A stretch of 8,035 bases of DNA from Tissierellia bacterium (GTDB lineage Bacteria > Bacillota_A > Clostridia > Tissierellales > Peptoniphilaceae). Where the stretch lies: assembly GCA_012728775.1 (NCBI GenBank), contig JAAYEN010000262.1, positions 1 to 8,035 on the forward strand, read 5' to 3'. Numbering within the stretch: position 1 is the stretch's first letter; the number at the start of each line of letters is the position of its first letter. This document shows positions 6,461 through 8,035 of the stretch, piece after piece. The notes under the pieces were generated by a model. It saw only the letters and a list, made by a program, of their open reading frames with translations. It was not told the DNA's origin and searched no databases. The translations under genes were made by a program, and so were the position numbers.

Positions 6461-7201
6461 TTGTACGATGAAGTAAAATATTCTCCTTCGGGAGACAAGG
6501 CATTGGTTATGGAATTTGGAAACGCAATAGACCCAAGCATAAATGCAAAGATTAGAAATGTTTTAAATGCTATAAAAAAAGCGGACTTAACATCCATCGA
6601 AGAAATAATTCCCACATATAGATCTATTTTAATAATTTATAACCCATTGTTAAAAAGATATAAAGAAATGATAGAAGAACTAAAAAAATTGGAAGGAAGT
6701 ATTGGAGAAGAAGCCAGTGGTATTGTGAAGATATTTGAAATACCTACAACCTATGGTGGGGAATATGGGCCAGATATTGAATTTGTAGCTCAGCACAATA
6801 ACTTAACTATTGAAGAAGTAATAGACATTCATACTTCTACAAATTATTTAATATATATGCTGGGATTTACTCCTGGATTTACATATTTAGGAGGCTTGGA
6901 TAAAAGAATAGAAACTCCTAGACTAGAAAATCCTAGAACAAAAATACCTGCAGGTTCAACAGGAATTGCCGGAAAGCAAACGGGAATTTATCCAATAGAA
7001 AGTCCTGGAGGTTGGCAGCTAATTGGTAGAACTCCAGTAAAATTATATGATCCATTTAATGATCCGCCTGTAATACTAAGTGCGGGAGATTATGTGAGAT
7101 TTGTTCGTATAGACGAAGAAGAGTTTTTAAGAATAAAAAATGAAGTGGAAAAAGGAACTTATGAAGTAGTAGTTCGAGAGGAGGTGGACAATTTTGCCTA
7201 A
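6461..7201 (+). CDS. pxpB: 5-oxoprolinase subunit B (KipI/PxpB family)
   Basis: 246 residues from the TTG at 6461, so the protein begins MYDEVKYSPSGDKAL, which aligns with the usual 'xxxpaGDxALlveFG' start. Motifs: SGDKALVMEFG (10-20), IPTYRSILIIYNP (50-62), the IPTTYGG region (94-100), GFTPGF (135-140), and the C-terminal signature KIPAGSTGIAGKQTGIYP (161-178) plus SPGGWQLIGRTP (181-192). PxpB pairs with PxpC in the cytoplasm. In E. coli, PxpA, PxpB and PxpC together give ATP-dependent 5-oxoprolinase. In Bacillus the homologue KipI was first described as an inhibitor of the sporulation kinase KinA. The PxpB/PxpC pair is homologous to the carboxyltransferase domain of urea carboxylase, which matters here because a biotin carrier is in the same operon. 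The stop overlaps the pxpC start by 8 bp. Confidence 0.93.
   Translation: MYDEVKYSPSGDKALVMEFGNAIDPSINAKIRNVLNAIKKADLTSIEEIIPTYRSILIIYNPLLKRYKEMIEELKKLEGSIGEEASGIVKIFEIPTTYGGEYGPDIEFVAQHNNLTIEEVIDIHTSTNYLIYMLGFTPGFTYLGGLDKRIETPRLENPRTKIPAGSTGIAGKQTGIYPIESPGGWQLIGRTPVKLYDPFNDPPVILSAGDYVRFVRIDEEEFLRIKNEVEKGTYEVVVREEVDNFA
7179..7186 (+). promoter_or_regulatory. Ribosome site for the pxpC TTG start
   Basis: AGGAGGTG, inside the end of pxpB, stands seven bases before TTG at 7194. No ATG is available at the N terminus expected for the family. Confidence 0.75.
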
Positions 7202-8035
7202 AATATTAATTAAAAATCCAGGACTCCTCACCACGATTCAAGATAAAGGTAGATGGGGATTTCAAAACGTCGGAATGCCTGTAGCAGGTGCCATGGATCA
7301 ATATGCGCTACGATGTGCAAATCTACTAGTAGGAAATGACGAGTATGAAGGTGTTTTAGAAGTAACATTTATGGGACCAGAAATAGAATTTCAATGTGAC
7401 GAAATAATTAGTATAACTGGTGCAAATATGAATCCAATGGTAAATGGAAAAGAAGTGCCTATGTGGCAATCTGTTTTTATAAAAGCTGGTGACGTTCTTA
7501 AGCTTTCAGGAGTAAAATCAGGCCTTAGAGGTTATATTGGATTTAGCAGAGGATTTGACGTGCCTGTTGCTATGAAAAGTAAGTCCACTTATTTAAGAGG
7601 AAATCTCGGAGGCTTCGATGGAAGGGCTTTAAAACAAAATGATGAGATTAGTCTAAATGAAAAAAACTTAGAAGAATATGGCTATATATTAGACGAGAAG
7701 TTTATTCCGAAGTATTCCAAATCAGAAAATATTAGAGTGGTATTTGGTCCACAAGATGATTATTTTTCAGAAGAAGCTAAAAAAGTATTTACTACATCGG
7801 AATATGTTATTTCTTCTGAATCAGACAGAATGGGCTTTAGGCTAGATGGTCCAAAAGTAGAGCACTTAGAAGGTGCGGACATAATTTCTGACGGAATAGT
7901 TTTTGGCTCAGTCCAAATTCCAGGTCACGGAAATCCGATCGTGATGATGGCAGATAGACAAACTACAGGAGGATATACTAAAATAGCTACTGTAATTAGC
8001 GCTGATTTACCTAAAGTAGCCCAAATGGGACCGGG
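7194..8035 (+). CDS. pxpC: 5-oxoprolinase subunit C (KipA/PxpC family), 3' truncated by window
   Basis: The frame opens at TTG 7194 and stays open to the last base, giving 280 residues; family members usually run to about 310-340, so only the C-terminal end is missing. Family motifs are clear: the N-terminal 'NPGLLTTIQDKGRWGFQ' (8-24), GMPVAGAMD (27-35), ANLLVGN (42-48), SDRMGFRLDG (210-219), and the signature running from IPGHGNPIVMMADRQTTGGY (242-261) into KIATVISADLP (262-272). PxpC forms the paired partner of PxpB in 5-oxoprolinase and matches the KipA half of the urea carboxylase carboxyltransferase domain. The 8-bp overlap with pxpB and the embedded AGGAGGTG support translational coupling and a fixed 1:1 ratio. 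Nothing suggests a broken gene. Further operon genes, such as a biotin carboxylase or an alpha subunit, could follow outside the window. Confidence 0.93.
   Translation, partial: MPKILIKNPGLLTTIQDKGRWGFQNVGMPVAGAMDQYALRCANLLVGNDEYEGVLEVTFMGPEIEFQCDEIISITGANMNPMVNGKEVPMWQSVFIKAGDVLKLSGVKSGLRGYIGFSRGFDVPVAMKSKSTYLRGNLGGFDGRALKQNDEISLNEKNLEEYGYILDEKFIPKYSKSENIRVVFGPQDDYFSEEAKKVFTTSEYVISSESDRMGFRLDGPKVEHLEGADIISDGIVFGSVQIPGHGNPIVMMADRQTTGGYTKIATVISADLPKVAQMGP

Overview
The window comes from an AT-rich, low-GC Gram-positive bacterium. Purine-rich AGGAGG-type ribosome sites, TTG starts, a perfect CcpA-type cre box and AT-rich spacers all point to Bacillota. A biotin-dependent, sodium-translocating decarboxylase-type membrane module suggests an anaerobic Clostridia/Tissierellia-like organism with sodium bioenergetics. 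The species cannot be settled from this sequence alone.

Layout. Positions 1-324 hold the 3' end of a glycine-rich protein gene (+). It meets an EamA/DMT permease gene (-, 382-1302) at a shared bidirectional hairpin terminator (345-373). Next comes an SDR-family oxidoreductase gene (-, 1501-2265) with its own terminator (1451-1478). A 258-bp divergent intergenic region (2266-2523) then carries an extended -10 promoter and, about 60-70 bp downstream of it, a perfect 14-bp cre site (2480-2493). From 2524 to the window edge seven genes lie on the + strand with gaps of 51 bp or less and no visible internal terminator, so they read as one operon: OadG-like membrane subunit, biotin carrier protein, OadB-like Na+-translocating beta subunit, pxpA (LamB/YcsF), an Nramp-fold transporter, pxpB (KipI-like) and pxpC (KipA-like, cut by the window end).

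How the genes may work together. PxpABC is the prokaryotic 5-oxoprolinase, which opens 5-oxoproline (pyroglutamate) to glutamate. PxpB and PxpC are homologous to the carboxyltransferase domain of urea carboxylase. Here they share an operon with the membrane and biotin parts of a sodium-pump decarboxylase, but neither the usual alpha carboxyltransferase nor a biotin carboxylase is present in the window. The main hypothesis is that PxpB/PxpC serve as the carboxyltransferase for the membrane biotin module, giving a sodium-coupled, biotin-dependent way to activate 5-oxoproline or a related lactam/amide. The transporter lacks the Nramp metal-ligand motifs, so it is more likely an organic-substrate permease for the pathway than a Mn/Fe importer. 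The cre site suggests catabolite repression of the whole operon. The missing subunits could also lie downstream of the window or elsewhere in the genome.
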